The notes under the pieces: generated by a model | Databases searched by the model: none | Seen by the model: only the letters and a program-made list of their open reading frames with translations | Told to the model about the DNA's origin: nothing | Source: Hymenobacter sp. 5317J-9 | Lineage (GTDB): Bacteria > Bacteroidota > Bacteroidia > Cytophagales > Hymenobacteraceae | Direction: 5' to 3' | NCBI RefSeq assembly: GCF_022921075.1 | Contig: NZ_CP095050.1 | Coordinates: forward strand, 3,720,001-3,784,000 | DNA length: 64,000 bases | In this document: positions 25,387 to 41,439 of the stretch, in pieces | Numbering within the stretch: the first letter of the stretch is position 1 | Layout: each line of letters starts with the position of its first letter | Translations under genes and position numbers: made by a program

Positions 25387-28203
25387 ATGAGAAGTAGCGG
25401 TTTTGTACGTTTTAATCTTTGCTTCTGGGCCGCGCTGCTGTGCTGTGCCGGCGCCTCCGGGAAGCATCCGATGGCGGCCCCAGCCCTGCGCGTGCTCAAC
25501 CTGACGTGCGAGTACCAGCGCCACCCGCTGGGCGTGCAAACCCGCGCACCGGCATTGAGCTGGGAGCTACGCTCAGACCGCCGCAACGTGCGGCAAACCG
25601 CCTACCGCATTCTGGTTTCGGACGACCCGAAGCAGCTCAGTCAAAACGTTGGCCGCCTGTGGGATTCCGGCAAAACGACCTCCGATGCGTCCATTCAGGT
25701 AAGCTACGCCGGCCAGGCTTTGCGCCCAGCCAGAACCTATTTCTGGAAGGTAAAAACCTGGGATAACCAGGGCGGCGCGTCGGAGTGGTCGGCGGCAAGC
25801 GCGTGGCAAATGGGCCTGCTGGCACCACAGGACTGGAAGGGCGCCGCCTGGATAGCCTACGACCAGCTGCCCGCCGACCGCGTGAACGTACTGCCCGTGG
25901 ACGGGGCCAAGGACACCTACCGCGACAACAATACCTTGCCCCTGCTGCGCAAAGCCTTCACCGCCCACCAGCAGCCGGCCCGAGCCACGCTCTTCATCAG
26001 CGGGTTGGGCCAGTTTGAAGCGGCGTTAAATGGGCAGAAAGTTGGCAACCACTTCCTTGACCCCGGCTGGACGAAGTACGACCAGCTGGCCCAGTACGTG
26101 ACATTTGATGTAACGAATCTGGTCAAAAGCGGGCCCAATGCGCTGGGCGTCATGCTTGGCAATGGCTTCTACTACGTGCCGGCAGTGAAGGAGCGCTACC
26201 GGAAATTAAAGTCGGCTTTTGGGCACCCGAAGCTGATTTGCCGGCTAGCCCTGACGTACGCCGACGGCTCGCACGAAGATGTGGTGAGCGACTTGTCGTG
26301 GCGCACCGCCGCTAGCCCCATTACTTTCAGCAGCATTTACGGCGGCGAGGACTACAACGCGGGCCTGGAGCAGAGCGGCTGGGCCACGGCCGGTTTCAAT
26401 GACCGGAAATGGCGGCCTGTGGTGGCCGTGAGTGGCCCGCCCGCGCTGGTAGCCCAGCAGCAGGAGCCGCTGAAGGTATTCGACACCTTCGCGCCCAAAA
26501 GCACGACGGCAGCCCAGCCGGGCAAGTGGGTGTACGATTTCGGCCAGAACGCCTCGGGCATCATCGAGTTGCAGGTAAAAGGCCAGCGCGGCGACACCGT
26601 TCGCATCACGCCAGCCGAACTGCTAAGCACTGACCACACCGTAACCCAGAAAAACACCGGGCGCGGCTTTTACTTCACCTATGTGCTGAAAGGCAGCGGC
26701 GTAGAAACCTGGCGGCCGCGCTTCACCTACTACGGCTTCCGCTATGCGCAGGTGGAAGGCGGCGTGCCCCGCGGCGAAGCCAATCCCAAAGGCCGGCCCG
26801 AAATTCTGAATCTGACGGCGCTGCACACCCGCAACGCGGCGGCCAGCGCCGGCTCGTTTTCGTGCTCCAACGACTTGCTCAACCGCACGAATACGCTGAT
26901 TGACTGGGCCATCAAAAGCAACCTGGCCAGCGTGATGACCGACTGCCCGCACCGCGAAAAGCTGGGCTGGCTGGAACAAACGCACCTGATGGGCGGCTCG
27001 CTGCGCTACGGCTACGACATAGCCACGCTCTGCCGCAAGACCCTGGCCGACATGCGCGCCTCGCAAACGGCCGAGGGGTTGGTGCCGGAAATCGCGCCGG
27101 AGTTTGTGAAGTTTGAGTGGGGCGGCGACATGTTTCGCGACTCGCCGGAGTGGGGCAGCGCCACCATCATCCTGCCCTGGTACGTGTACCAGTGGTACGG
27201 CGACCGGCAGGTGCTGGCCGAGAACTACGCTATGATGCAGCGCTATGTGGCCTACCTCGGCACGAAGGCGAACGGGCACATTCTCAGTCAGGGCCTGGGC
27301 GATTGGTACGACCTCGGCCCCAAGCCGCCGGGCGTGTCGCAGCTCACGCCAATGGGCGTAACCGGCACGGCTACCTATTATTACGACCTCACCATCCTCG
27401 CCCAAATTGCCCATCTGCTGGGCAAAACCGATGAGGCGAAGACTTACGAGCAGCTGGGCGCCGAAGTAAAAACTGCCTTCAACGCGAAGTTCTTCAACCC
27501 CCAGACCAGGCAGTACGCCACCGGCAGCCAAACCGCCAACGCCATGGCCGTGTACATGGGCCTGGTCGCGCCGGCCGACAAGGCCGCAGTAATCGAGAAC
27601 ATCGTGCAGGACCTGCGCACCCGCAACAACGCCCTGACGGCCGGCGACATCGGCTACCGCTACCTGCTGCGCGTGCTGGAAGACGCCGGCCGCTCCGACG
27701 TGATTTTTGCGATGAACAGCCGCACCGACGTGCCCGGCTACGGCTACCAGCTGGCCCACGGCGCCACGGCCCTCACCGAGTCGTGGGCCGCGCTGCCCAC
27801 GGTGTCGAACAACCATTTGATGCTGGGGCATTTGACGGAGTGGTTTTACAGCGGCCTGGCGGGTATTCGGCCGGCTGACGGGTCGGTGGCCTTCAATAGA
27901 ATTGACATCCGGCCCGAGCCGGTGGGCGATGTGACCAGTGCCAAAACCAGCCACCTGTCGCCCTACGGCCTCATTGCCACGGACTGGAAAAAATCTGCCA
28001 CCAGCTTCGAACTGACGGTGACCATTCCCGCCAATACCACGGCCACCATTTACCTGCCGGCCCCTGCTTCGGCGCGCATCACCGAAGGCGGACAGCCGCT
28101 GGAGAAGCACCCGGAACTAGAATCGCTGGGCTTTGCGGAGGGGCGCGCACGCATCAAGGCCGGTTCGGGGACTTACCATTTTGAGGTTGGCTCAACCTTG
28201 TAA
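25387..28203 (+). CDS. Secreted alpha-L-rhamnosidase (GH78)
   Basis: Family GH78 alpha-L-rhamnosidase, which removes terminal rhamnose from rhamnogalacturonan and other pectic chains. The product is about 938 residues. The signal peptide is MRSSGFVRFNLCFWAALL. An N-terminal Fn3-like/beta domain (LNLTCEYQRHPLGVQTRAPALS) and two beta domains precede the (alpha/alpha)6 barrel, with DCPHREKLGWLEQ holding Asp519 and Glu530, expected catalytic acids. The C-terminal beta sandwich begins around residue 860. The domain order is that of typical bacterial GH78 enzymes. The propeller glycosidase gene starts 4 bp after the stop, so the two are cotranscribed. It is the first gene of the island. Confidence 0.92.
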   Translation: MRSSGFVRFNLCFWAALLCCAGASGKHPMAAPALRVLNLTCEYQRHPLGVQTRAPALSWELRSDRRNVRQTAYRILVSDDPKQLSQNVGRLWDSGKTTSDASIQVSYAGQALRPARTYFWKVKTWDNQGGASEWSAASAWQMGLLAPQDWKGAAWIAYDQLPADRVNVLPVDGAKDTYRDNNTLPLLRKAFTAHQQPARATLFISGLGQFEAALNGQKVGNHFLDPGWTKYDQLAQYVTFDVTNLVKSGPNALGVMLGNGFYYVPAVKERYRKLKSAFGHPKLICRLALTYADGSHEDVVSDLSWRTAASPITFSSIYGGEDYNAGLEQSGWATAGFNDRKWRPVVAVSGPPALVAQQQEPLKVFDTFAPKSTTAAQPGKWVYDFGQNASGIIELQVKGQRGDTVRITPAELLSTDHTVTQKNTGRGFYFTYVLKGSGVETWRPRFTYYGFRYAQVEGGVPRGEANPKGRPEILNLTALHTRNAAASAGSFSCSNDLLNRTNTLIDWAIKSNLASVMTDCPHREKLGWLEQTHLMGGSLRYGYDIATLCRKTLADMRASQTAEGLVPEIAPEFVKFEWGGDMFRDSPEWGSATIILPWYVYQWYGDRQVLAENYAMMQRYVAYLGTKANGHILSQGLGDWYDLGPKPPGVSQLTPMGVTGTATYYYDLTILAQIAHLLGKTDEAKTYEQLGAEVKTAFNAKFFNPQTRQYATGSQTANAMAVYMGLVAPADKAAVIENIVQDLRTRNNALTAGDIGYRYLLRVLEDAGRSDVIFAMNSRTDVPGYGYQLAHGATALTESWAALPTVSNNHLMLGHLTEWFYSGLAGIRPADGSVAFNRIDIRPEPVGDVTSAKTSHLSPYGLIATDWKKSATSFELTVTIPANTTATIYLPAPASARITEGGQPLEKHPELESLGFAEGRARIKAGSGTYHFEVGSTL

Positions 28204-28207
28204 TTGC

Positions 28208-29341
28208 ATGAAAATTCAACTCGCTTCTCTCTTGCTGCTTAGCGGCCTTGGCCAACCGGCCTGGGCGCAAAAAGCGCTGCCAACCGCCGTGCCCGCCGCC
28301 GAGATGAAGAAGGTGTATGAGGAGGTAAAAACCCCCTATAAGTACGGTCTGGTACTCGTCACCGACGACAACAAGAAGAAGATGGACTGCCCCAGCGTAT
28401 TCCGCAAAAACGGGCAATGGTGGATGACCTACATCATCTACGACGGGCGCGGCTACGAAACCTGGCTGGCCCAGAGCAAGGACCTGCTGAAGTGGGAAAC
28501 CAAGGGCAAAATCCTGTCTTTCACCGACACTACCGATTGGGACACCAACCAGAAAGCTGGCTACGTGGCCCTGCAAGCCCCCAAGTGGGGCGGCAGCTAC
28601 GAGTGGCAGCCCTACCAGGGCCGGTACTGGCTGTCGTACTTCGGCGGCAACTCGCGGGGGTATGAAAAGGGCCTGCTGTCCATCAGCCTGGCCTCGACGG
28701 ACCAAGACCCCACCACCCTGCCCACCTGGCAGCGCCTGGCCAAACCCGTGCTGCGCCCCGACGACAAGGACGTGCGCTGGTGGGAAAACCACACCATCTA
28801 CAAAAGCTCGGTGGTATGGGATAAAAGTCGGCTTACCGGCCATCCCTTTGTGATGTACTACAACGCCAACGGCGACAGCCTCAACGCCAAGCGCGGCGCC
28901 GAGCGCATTGGCATGGCCGTGAGCGACGACATGACGCACTGGACGCGCTACCTGCGCAACCCCGTGCTGAACCACCACACCGGCATCACCGGCGACGCTT
29001 ACTTGCAGAAGATGGACAACGGCCTGTGGACGATGTTCTACTTCGGGGCCTTCTATCCCGGCGTGAAGGGCGCCGTGAACCGCTTCGCCTGCTCCTATGA
29101 CCTCACCCATTGGACCGACTGGACCGGCGCGAATTTAATTGAGCCTTCCGAGCCATATGATGAGCTATTTGCCCACAAGTCCTTCGTGCTGAAATACAAA
29201 GGCGTGGTGTACCACTACTACTGCGCCGTGAACAAGCCCGACCAGCGCGGCATTGCGGTGGCCACGTCCAAGGATTTGGGCAAGAGTACGGTGGCCTTCA
29301 TTGCGCCGCCGGTGAAGAAACCGAAAGAGAACAAAAAATAA
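28208..29341 (+). CDS. Secreted five-bladed-propeller glycosidase (GH43/GH130-like)
   Basis: A 377-residue protein with a signal peptide (MKIQLASLLLLSGLGQPAWA). The mature part resembles the five-bladed propeller glycosidases: MDCPSVFRKNGQWWMTYII with an Asp at the first blade, ERIGMAVSDDMTHW repeated in other blades, and DAYLQKMDNGLWTMFYF later. I cannot choose confidently between GH43 and the GH130-like groups, because the acidic residues could fit either. It starts 4 bp after the GH78 stop and is followed 1 bp after its stop by the first hairpin repeat. It probably works with the rhamnosidase on side-chain sugars. Confidence 0.75.
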   Translation: MKIQLASLLLLSGLGQPAWAQKALPTAVPAAEMKKVYEEVKTPYKYGLVLVTDDNKKKMDCPSVFRKNGQWWMTYIIYDGRGYETWLAQSKDLLKWETKGKILSFTDTTDWDTNQKAGYVALQAPKWGGSYEWQPYQGRYWLSYFGGNSRGYEKGLLSISLASTDQDPTTLPTWQRLAKPVLRPDDKDVRWWENHTIYKSSVVWDKSRLTGHPFVMYYNANGDSLNAKRGAERIGMAVSDDMTHWTRYLRNPVLNHHTGITGDAYLQKMDNGLWTMFYFGAFYPGVKGAVNRFACSYDLTHWTDWTGANLIEPSEPYDELFAHKSFVLKYKGVVYHYYCAVNKPDQRGIAVATSKDLGKSTVAFIAPPVKKPKENKK

Positions 29342-29442
29342 GACGTCATGCAGAGCGCAGCGAAGCATCTCTACTGCGCAAGTAATTCAATCAAAACAAC
29401 GAAGCGGTAGAGATGCTTCGGCTACGCTCAGCATGACGTCCT
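29342..29442. repeat. Hairpin repeat, element a (family 1)
   Basis: Imperfect inverted repeat beginning right after the stop at 29341. The left arm resembles subfamily B (AGAGCGCAGCGAAGC) and the right arm subfamily A (reverse complement TGAGCGTAGCCGAAGC), so the arms are mixed. The outer 11 bp (GACGTCATGC) match. Confidence 0.85.
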
Positions 29443-29466
29443 AAGAGAACCTGTTAATCCCACCCA

Positions 29467-35408
<5,942 letters not shown>

Positions 35409-35428
35409 GTTCAACAACCCACCCCAAA

Positions 35429-36589
35429 ATGCCCTCCGAACCCATCCACCTCAAAGGCATCACCTGGAACCACAGCCGCGGCTTCGTGCCGATGGCCGCC
35501 ACTGCCCAGCGCTTCGCCGAGCTGAACCCCAACGTCCACATCACTTGGGAGAAACGCTCGTTGCAGCAGTTTGCTGATGAGTCGATTCAGCAGCTGGCCG
35601 AGCGGTTCGATTTGCTCGTAATTGACCACCCGTGGGCCGGATTTGCGGCGCGCACCGGCTCCATCCTGCCGCTGGATGAGTACCTGCCCGCCGAGTTCTT
35701 GGCTGACCAGCAGGCCAACACCGTGGGCCATTCCTTCGAGAGCTACAGCTTCAACGGCCACCAGTGGGCCCTGCCCATCGACGCGGCCACGCCCGTGGCC
35801 GCCAGCCGCCCCGACCTGCTGGCCCGGCACGGCCTCGCCCTGCCCGACACCTTCGCCGACCTGCTGGCCCTGGCCGACCGCGGCCTTGTCGCCTTCTCGC
35901 TCATCCCCATCGACACGCTGATGAGCTTCTATATGTTCTGCTGCTCGCTGGGCGAAGACCCCTGCCAGCGCGAAAACGAGGTGGTGAGCGAAGCTGTAGG
36001 CATTCAGGTCCTGCAGATGTTCCGCGAACTGGCCAGCAAAGTGGACCCGGCCTGCTTCCACCGCAACCCCATTCAAGTGTACGAGGCCATGACGCAGACC
36101 GACGCCTTGGCCTACTGTCCCTTTGCCTACGGCTACTCCAACTACGCCCGCCGCGGCTACGCCCGCCGTCTGCTGCATTTCCACGACATGGTGGCCCTCA
36201 CGCCCGGCGGCCCGCGCCTGCGCAGCACCCTCGGCGGCACCGGCCTGGCCATTTCAGCCAAATGCAGCGAGGCAGCAACCGCCGTGCGCTACGCCGAATT
36301 CGTGGCCTCGCCCACCTGCCAGCAAACGCTGTATTTCGACAACGGCGGCCAGCCCGGCCACCTTAGCGCCTGGCAGGATGAGCAGGTGAATGCACAGTCC
36401 AGCAACTACTTCAGCGCCACGCTTCCGGCCTTGCAGCGCGCCTTTTTGCGCCCGCGCTACCACGGCCACATGTTCTTCCAGGACCACGCCGGCGAGCCCG
36501 TGCGGCAGTATTTGATGAATGGCGGCGATGAGCGGGCGCTGTTGCGCGAGCTGAACGAGTTATATGTGAAATCCCGAACGATGGCGTGA
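35429..36589 (+). CDS. Solute-binding-protein-fold protein without signal peptide
   Basis: A 386-residue protein resembling family-1 extracellular solute-binding proteins for sugars: GITWNHSRGFVPMAATAQRF at the N-terminus, FDLLVIDHPWAG, LPDTFADLLALA, and GTGLAISAKCSEAATAVRYA near the hinge region. Such proteins normally deliver substrates to ABC permeases and begin with a signal peptide or lipobox. This one begins MPSEPIHLKGITW without any hydrophobic N-terminal segment, so it should be cytoplasmic. No ABC permease or ATPase is in the window. A second paralog-like protein lies at 39125. Its start follows repeat b by 20 bp. A 9-bp stem hairpin spans its stop. The role is unknown; a soluble substrate-binding or enzyme-like function is possible. 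Confidence 0.75.
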   Translation: MPSEPIHLKGITWNHSRGFVPMAATAQRFAELNPNVHITWEKRSLQQFADESIQQLAERFDLLVIDHPWAGFAARTGSILPLDEYLPAEFLADQQANTVGHSFESYSFNGHQWALPIDAATPVAASRPDLLARHGLALPDTFADLLALADRGLVAFSLIPIDTLMSFYMFCCSLGEDPCQRENEVVSEAVGIQVLQMFRELASKVDPACFHRNPIQVYEAMTQTDALAYCPFAYGYSNYARRGYARRLLHFHDMVALTPGGPRLRSTLGGTGLAISAKCSEAATAVRYAEFVASPTCQQTLYFDNGGQPGHLSAWQDEQVNAQSSNYFSATLPALQRAFLRPRYHGHMFFQDHAGEPVRQYLMNGGDERALLRELNELYVKSRTMA

Positions 36590-36611
36590 ATCACACGAAT
36601 CATGTGATTCA
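36587..36611. terminator. Short hairpin at the stop of the solute-binding-fold gene
   Basis: 9-bp perfect stem, TGAATCACA (36587-36595) against TGTGATTCA (36603-36611), loop of 7 nt; the stop codon TGA is part of the stem. It is followed by AAAAG and then by repeat c. It could be a terminator or an attenuation point. Confidence 0.4.
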
Positions 36612-36633
36612 AAAGAACGTCAACACCCAGCTC

Positions 36634-36723
36634 GTCATGCTGAGCGCAGTCGAAGCATCTCTACCGTTTCGTCTAAGTCGTTCAACGAAGCGGTAGAGAT
36701 GCTTCGACTGCGCTCAGCATGAC
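36634..36723. repeat. Hairpin repeat, element c (family 1, subfamily A)
   Basis: Perfect 33-bp inverted repeat (36634-36666 and 36691-36723), GTCATGCTGAGCGCAGTC..., loop of 24 nt. Confidence 0.92.
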
Positions 36724-36750
36724 GTCCTGAAACAGTATCAAAACAAGTAT

Positions 36751-39132
36751 ATGTCCCTCCCCCTCTCCGGCCTGTTAGTCATCGAGTTCAGCCAGTTTCT
36801 GGCCGCTCCCTCGGCAGGCCTGCGGCTGGCCGACCTCGGCGCGCGCGTCATCAAAATTGAGCGGCCGGGCACCGGCGAGGCCGGCCGGCAGATTGCCATC
36901 AAAAACCTGTTTGTGGAAGGCAGCAGCCTGGTTTTTCACACCATCAACCGCAATAAGGAATCCTACGCCGCCGACCTGAAAAACCCCGACGACCTGGCGC
37001 AGGTGAAGCAGCTGCTGGCGCAGGCCGATATCATGACCCACAACTTCCGGCCGGGCATCATGGAGAAAATCGGTCTCGACTATGCCGCCGTACGAGCCCT
37101 GAACCCGCGCATCATCTACGGCGTGGTGACGGGCTACGGCCCCACCGGCCCCTGGGCCAGCAAGCCGGGGCAGGATTTGCTTATCCAGTCGATGTCGGGC
37201 CTCACCTACCTATCGGGCACGAAGCACAACGGCCCCACGCCCTTTGGCATCGCGGTGGCCGATATCATCTGCGGCTCGCACTTCGCGCAGGGGCTGCTGG
37301 CGGCCGTGCTCAGGCGCGGCACCACCGGCCAGGGCGCGCTGGTGGAAGTGAGTCTACTCGAATCGGTGCTCGACATGCAATTTGAGTTGCTGACCACTCA
37401 CCTGAACGACGGCGGCCAGCTGCCCCAGCGCGGCGCGGCCCGTGGCACCGCCCACGCCTACCTCAGCGCGCCCTACGGCATCTACCAAACCCAGGACGGC
37501 TACCTGGCCCTGGCCATGGGCAATCTGGATAAACTCGATGCCAAACTGAGCACGGGCATTCTGGCCGACTACCCCACCGCCAGTTCCTGGTTCGATGGCC
37601 GCGACGACATCGCCGCCCGCCTCGCCGCCGCCCTGCGCGAACAACCCACCGCCGAGTGGCTAGAGCAGCTGGAGCCGCTGGGCATCTGGTGCGCCGAGGT
37701 GCTGAACTACCAGCAAGCCACCAGCAGCCCCGGCTACGAGGTGCTGGGAATGCAGCAGCTGGTGAAGCTGAGCGACGGGCAGCACCTAGCTACTACGCGC
37801 TGCCCCATTCGGATTGATGGTAAAAAGCTGTATTCGACCAAAGCGGCGCCTACGCCAGGGCGGCACACAGAGGCGATTAAGGAAGAATTTAGCTTAGCTA
37901 CTGCTGGTACCATCTCCCCGGTCTCCTTCGAAAAAGCGGATGCAAAAACTGTGGTTCAGGCAGAAAAAAGGCCTCTCGAAGGCCTGCTGGTTGTCGATTT
38001 CAGCCAGTTCCTTTCCGGCCCTTCGGCCGCCCTACGTCTGGCCGACCTGGGCGCCCGCGTCATCAAGATTGAACGGCCCGAAACGGGCGACATCTGCCGG
38101 CACCTCTACACCTCGAACGTCATCATGAATGGCGAATCGTCGGTGTTTCACGCCATCAACCGCAACAAGGAGAGTTTCGCGGCCGACCTCAAAAACGCCG
38201 CCGACCGCGAGCAGGTGTGGGAGCTGGTGCGCCGGGCCGATGTGGTGATGCACAACTACCGCCCCGGCGTGATGGAGCGCCTGGGCTTCGACTACGCCCG
38301 CGTGAAAGCGCAGAATCCCAACATGGTATACGGTGAGATTTCCGGCTACGGCCCCGAAGGCCCCTGGCGCGACAAGCCCGGCCAGGACCTGCTGCTGCAA
38401 TCCGTATCGGGCCTGACCTGGCTGAGCGGCAACGCCGAGGCCGGCCCGGTGCCCATGGGCCTGTCCATCGTGGACATGCTGGCCGGCGCGCACCTCGCGC
38501 AAGGCCTACTGGCCTGCCTGGTGCGCCAGGGCCGCAGCGGCGAGGGCGGCCTGGTGCAGGTGAGCATGCTGGAATCAGCGTTCGATTTCCAGTTCGAAAC
38601 CATCACCACTTTCTTCAACGACGGCGGCGCGCTGCCCGAGCGCACCCGGCACAACAACGCCCATGCCTACCTCGGCGCCCCCTACGGCATCTACCAGACC
38701 AGCAACGGTTTTCTGGCCCTGGCCATGGGCTCGATTCCGAAGCTGAGCCAGCTGCTTAGCTGCCCCGCACTGCTGGCCTACCCCAAACCTGCCCAGGCCT
38801 TCACCCAGCGCGACGCCATAAAAGCCACGCTCGCCGAGCACCTGCGTACCGACACGACCGAAGCCTGGCTGGCCATCCTGGAGCCCGCCGATATCTGGTG
38901 CGCCAACGTGCTGACCTGGGATAAGCTGCTGGCTCACGAAGGCTTCCAAGCGCTGAACATGGTGCAGGAGGTGACGATGGCCGACGGCTACGCTTACCGC
39001 ACCACCCGCTGCCCCATCCGCCTCGACGGCGAACTGCTGACGTCGCCCAAAGGCTCCCCGCAGCTGGGCCAGGACAACGCCGCCCTGCTGCGTGAAATCA
39101 CCACCCCGCAAGCCCTCCGCCATGATGCCTGA
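36751..39132 (+). CDS. Tandem-fused type III CoA-transferase (CaiB/BaiF)
   Basis: A 793-residue protein made of two complete CaiB/BaiF (type III) CoA-transferase domains in one chain, about residues 5-375 and 408-785. Typical members have 380-440 residues. Each half repeats the same landmarks: GLL[VL]..[24 protein letters not shown] at the start, NPR/NPN-[IM]VYG and KPGQDLLLQ, and the motif holding the catalytic Asp: [12 protein letters not shown] (Asp171) and [11 protein letters not shown] (Asp575). Both acids are kept, as in formyl-CoA transferase (Asp169). These enzymes move CoA between carboxylic acids. Its 3' end overlaps the next gene by 8-11 bp. It has no signal peptide. The acid substrate cannot be read from the sequence. 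Confidence 0.9.
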   Translation: MSLPLSGLLVIEFSQFLAAPSAGLRLADLGARVIKIERPGTGEAGRQIAIKNLFVEGSSLVFHTINRNKESYAADLKNPDDLAQVKQLLAQADIMTHNFRPGIMEKIGLDYAAVRALNPRIIYGVVTGYGPTGPWASKPGQDLLIQSMSGLTYLSGTKHNGPTPFGIAVADIICGSHFAQGLLAAVLRRGTTGQGALVEVSLLESVLDMQFELLTTHLNDGGQLPQRGAARGTAHAYLSAPYGIYQTQDGYLALAMGNLDKLDAKLSTGILADYPTASSWFDGRDDIAARLAAALREQPTAEWLEQLEPLGIWCAEVLNYQQATSSPGYEVLGMQQLVKLSDGQHLATTRCPIRIDGKKLYSTKAAPTPGRHTEAIKEEFSLATAGTISPVSFEKADAKTVVQAEKRPLEGLLVVDFSQFLSGPSAALRLADLGARVIKIERPETGDICRHLYTSNVIMNGESSVFHAINRNKESFAADLKNAADREQVWELVRRADVVMHNYRPGVMERLGFDYARVKAQNPNMVYGEISGYGPEGPWRDKPGQDLLLQSVSGLTWLSGNAEAGPVPMGLSIVDMLAGAHLAQGLLACLVRQGRSGEGGLVQVSMLESAFDFQFETITTFFNDGGALPERTRHNNAHAYLGAPYGIYQTSNGFLALAMGSIPKLSQLLSCPALLAYPKPAQAFTQRDAIKATLAEHLRTDTTEAWLAILEPADIWCANVLTWDKLLAHEGFQALNMVQEVTMADGYAYRTTRCPIRLDGELLTSPKGSPQLGQDNAALLREITTPQALRHDA

Positions 39133-40363
39133 GCAGCCTCCATTTCGAATTGCCGTGCGGCAGTTTGGCCCTTTCGAGAGTGCTATGGCGAAGCTGTGGG
39201 CTGGCTTTTGTGAGGAAACCGGCTGCGAACTAGCCGTTGAAATGGTGCCGATGGACTTGCACCAGCTCTACGCCAGCCTGCTCACCGAAAAGGGCTTGCT
39301 GAAGGGCGACTGGGACGTGGCCCACATCAACACCGACTGGCTGCCGGAAGCCGCCAGCACCGGTGCGCTCGAAGACCTCGCCCCCTACCTCCGGCAGAAC
39401 CCGCCCGCCGATTTTCCCATCGGCTGGAGCCCCTCGCTGCTGGCCATGCAGCAGATGGGCGACGCCACCGTGGGCCTGCCATTTCACGACGGGCCGGAGT
39501 GCCTCATCTACCGCAAAGACCTGTTTGAGAACCCGCAAGAGCAGGCGCGTTTCCAGCAACTGCACGGCCGGCCGCTGCAGGTGCCCGAAACCTGGAACGA
39601 CTTCCAGACGGTAGCCCGCTTCTTCCAGCGGCCGGCCGACAACCTGTTCGGCTTCGTGGCCGCCGGCTTCCCCGACGGCCACAACACGGTGTTCGACTTC
39701 TGCCTGCACCTCTGGACGCGGGGCGGCCGGCTGATGGATGCGCAGGGCCAAGTCCGCATCGACAGCGCGGCGGCGGCCGACGGCCTCGCCTTCTACCGCC
39801 AGCTGCTGCGCGACCAGGCCGCCGGGCACCCGCAGACCATGCAGTACGAGTCGGTGGCGGCCGGGCAGGCGTTTGCGCGGGGCGAAGCGGCGATGATGGT
39901 GAATTGGTTTGGCTTTGCGGCCGTGTGCGATGTGGACGCAACCTGCCCGGTGCGCGGCCGCGTCGATATTGCCCGCATTCCGCACGGCGCGGGCGGGCAG
40001 TCGGCGTCGCTGAACGTGTACTGGCTCTACGCCATCGGGGCGGGCAGCCGACACAAGGACGTGGCCTACGACTTCCTCCGCTTCGCCACGCGCCCCGAAA
40101 ATGACAAGCTGCTGACGCTGGAAGGCGGCATTGGCTGCCGCCTCTCCACCTGGCACGACCCGGAAATCAACGCCCTCGTGCCCTACTACCACAAGCTCGA
40201 AATGCTGCACCAGCAGGCCCAAAGCCTCCCGCCCAAAGCCAACTGGGCCCAGCTTGCCAACATCATCGACGAGGTGGTGCTGCAGGCCATCAACACCGAT
40301 GCGCCGGTAGCGGAACTGCTTGCCGCCGGCCAACAGAAAATTAACGCGCTCGACCATGTTTAA
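39125..40363 (+). CDS. Second solute-binding-protein-fold protein without signal peptide
   Basis: About 412 residues, again like family-1 sugar-binding proteins of ABC systems: [40 protein letters not shown], a hinge-like [19 protein letters not shown] and [12 protein letters not shown]. It has no hydrophobic N-terminus; the chain begins [15 protein letters not shown] (ATG at 39125; an ATG at 39122 is equally possible). It overlaps the CoA-transferase by 8-11 bp and the following oxidoreductase by 8 bp, so the three are almost certainly cotranslated. Its overall plan resembles the protein at 35429, including a Gly/Ser-rich stretch before a helical segment late in the chain. No ABC permease is present nearby. 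Confidence 0.75.
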   Translation: MPEQPPFRIAVRQFGPFESAMAKLWAGFCEETGCELAVEMVPMDLHQLYASLLTEKGLLKGDWDVAHINTDWLPEAASTGALEDLAPYLRQNPPADFPIGWSPSLLAMQQMGDATVGLPFHDGPECLIYRKDLFENPQEQARFQQLHGRPLQVPETWNDFQTVARFFQRPADNLFGFVAAGFPDGHNTVFDFCLHLWTRGGRLMDAQGQVRIDSAAAADGLAFYRQLLRDQAAGHPQTMQYESVAAGQAFARGEAAMMVNWFGFAAVCDVDATCPVRGRVDIARIPHGAGGQSASLNVYWLYAIGAGSRHKDVAYDFLRFATRPENDKLLTLEGGIGCRLSTWHDPEINALVPYYHKLEMLHQQAQSLPPKANWAQLANIIDEVVLQAINTDAPVAELLAAGQQKINALDHV

Positions 40364-41432
40364 GCTGGAAAACACTGAGATTCCCTACCTGCCCGTGCTG
40401 CCCCAGCGGCCGTTGCCCATCGTCATCATCGGGGCGGGCGGCATTGTGAATGACGCGCATTTGCCGGCCTACCGCAAGGCCGGTTTTGAGGTCGTCGGCA
40501 TCACCAACCGCACCCGGGCGCGGGCCGAAAAGCTGGCCACCGCCTGGGGCATCCCACACGTGTACGACTCGGTGGCCGACGCCGTGGCCCACGCGCCCGC
40601 CGAGGCCGTGTACGACGTCACCATCATGCCCGAGCAGTTTGTAGAAACGCTGAACCAGCTGCCCGACGGAGCGGGCGTACTGATTCAGAAGCCGATGGGC
40701 GACTATTTCTGGCAGAGCCAGGAGATACTGGAGGTGTGCCGCCGCAAGAACCTGGCCGCCGCTATCAATTGCCAGCTGCGTTTTGCGCCCTATGTTGCCG
40801 CCGCCCGCGAAATGCTGCGCCAGGGCCTCATCGGCGAGCTATACGACATGGAAGTGCGCGTGACGCTGGAAACGCCTTGGGAGCTGTTCCCGCACGTGAT
40901 GGTCCACCCGCGCCTCGAAATCCAGTACCACAGCATCCACTACATCGACCTGATTCGCAGCTTTCTGGGCGAGCCGCGCCGCGTGCTGGCCAAAACTTTG
41001 CGGCATCCGGCTAAGGCGTTGTCGTCGTCGCGCTCCACCATTCTGTTTGACTACGGCGACACCATGCACGCCGTCATCAACACCAACCACGACCACTCCT
41101 TCGGCCCCGAAAACCAGGAGAGCTTCATCAAGTGGGAGGGCACGAAAGGCGCCATCAAAGCCCGCATGGGCCTGCTGATGAACTACCCCCACGGGGTGCC
41201 CGACAAGTTTGAATATTGCCTCATGCGCGAAGGCGAAAAGCCGGTGTGGCACACCGTGGCGCTGGAAGGCTCGTGGTTTCCGGACGCCTTCATGGGCACA
41301 ATGGGCAGCCTGATGCGGTTCAAAAACGGAGAGACTGACGTGCTGCCGACCAGTGTGGAGAATGTCATTAAGACGATGGCCGTGGTGGAGGCGGCTTATG
41401 CATCGAGCGACGGCGAAACCGCAGCAACATAA
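40356..41432 (+). CDS. Gfo/Idh/MocA family oxidoreductase
   Basis: A protein of about 358 residues, NAD(P)-dependent sugar or polyol dehydrogenase type. The Rossmann motif VIIGAGGIVNDAHLPAYR is followed by a Lys (IQKPMGD, Lys112) that replaces the common EKP by QKP, and by YHSIHYIDL (His195), the usual catalytic His. Instead of the common TPPHLH-like stretch after the sheet, this one has MPEQFVETL. The ATG at 40356 overlaps the end of the solute-binding-fold gene by 8 bp. It is in the same unit as the fused CoA-transferase. A substrate is not readable. Hairpin repeat d follows its stop by 7 nt. Confidence 0.88.
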   Translation: MFKLENTEIPYLPVLPQRPLPIVIIGAGGIVNDAHLPAYRKAGFEVVGITNRTRARAEKLATAWGIPHVYDSVADAVAHAPAEAVYDVTIMPEQFVETLNQLPDGAGVLIQKPMGDYFWQSQEILEVCRRKNLAAAINCQLRFAPYVAAAREMLRQGLIGELYDMEVRVTLETPWELFPHVMVHPRLEIQYHSIHYIDLIRSFLGEPRRVLAKTLRHPAKALSSSRSTILFDYGDTMHAVINTNHDHSFGPENQESFIKWEGTKGAIKARMGLLMNYPHGVPDKFEYCLMREGEKPVWHTVALEGSWFPDAFMGTMGSLMRFKNGETDVLPTSVENVIKTMAVVEAAYASSDGETAAT

Positions 41433-41439
41433 AATAACT

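Noticed and set aside
36587..36611. Riboswitch at the hairpin after the solute-binding-fold gene
   Set aside because: It is only a 9-bp stem with no conserved core; a terminator or repeat edge is simpler.
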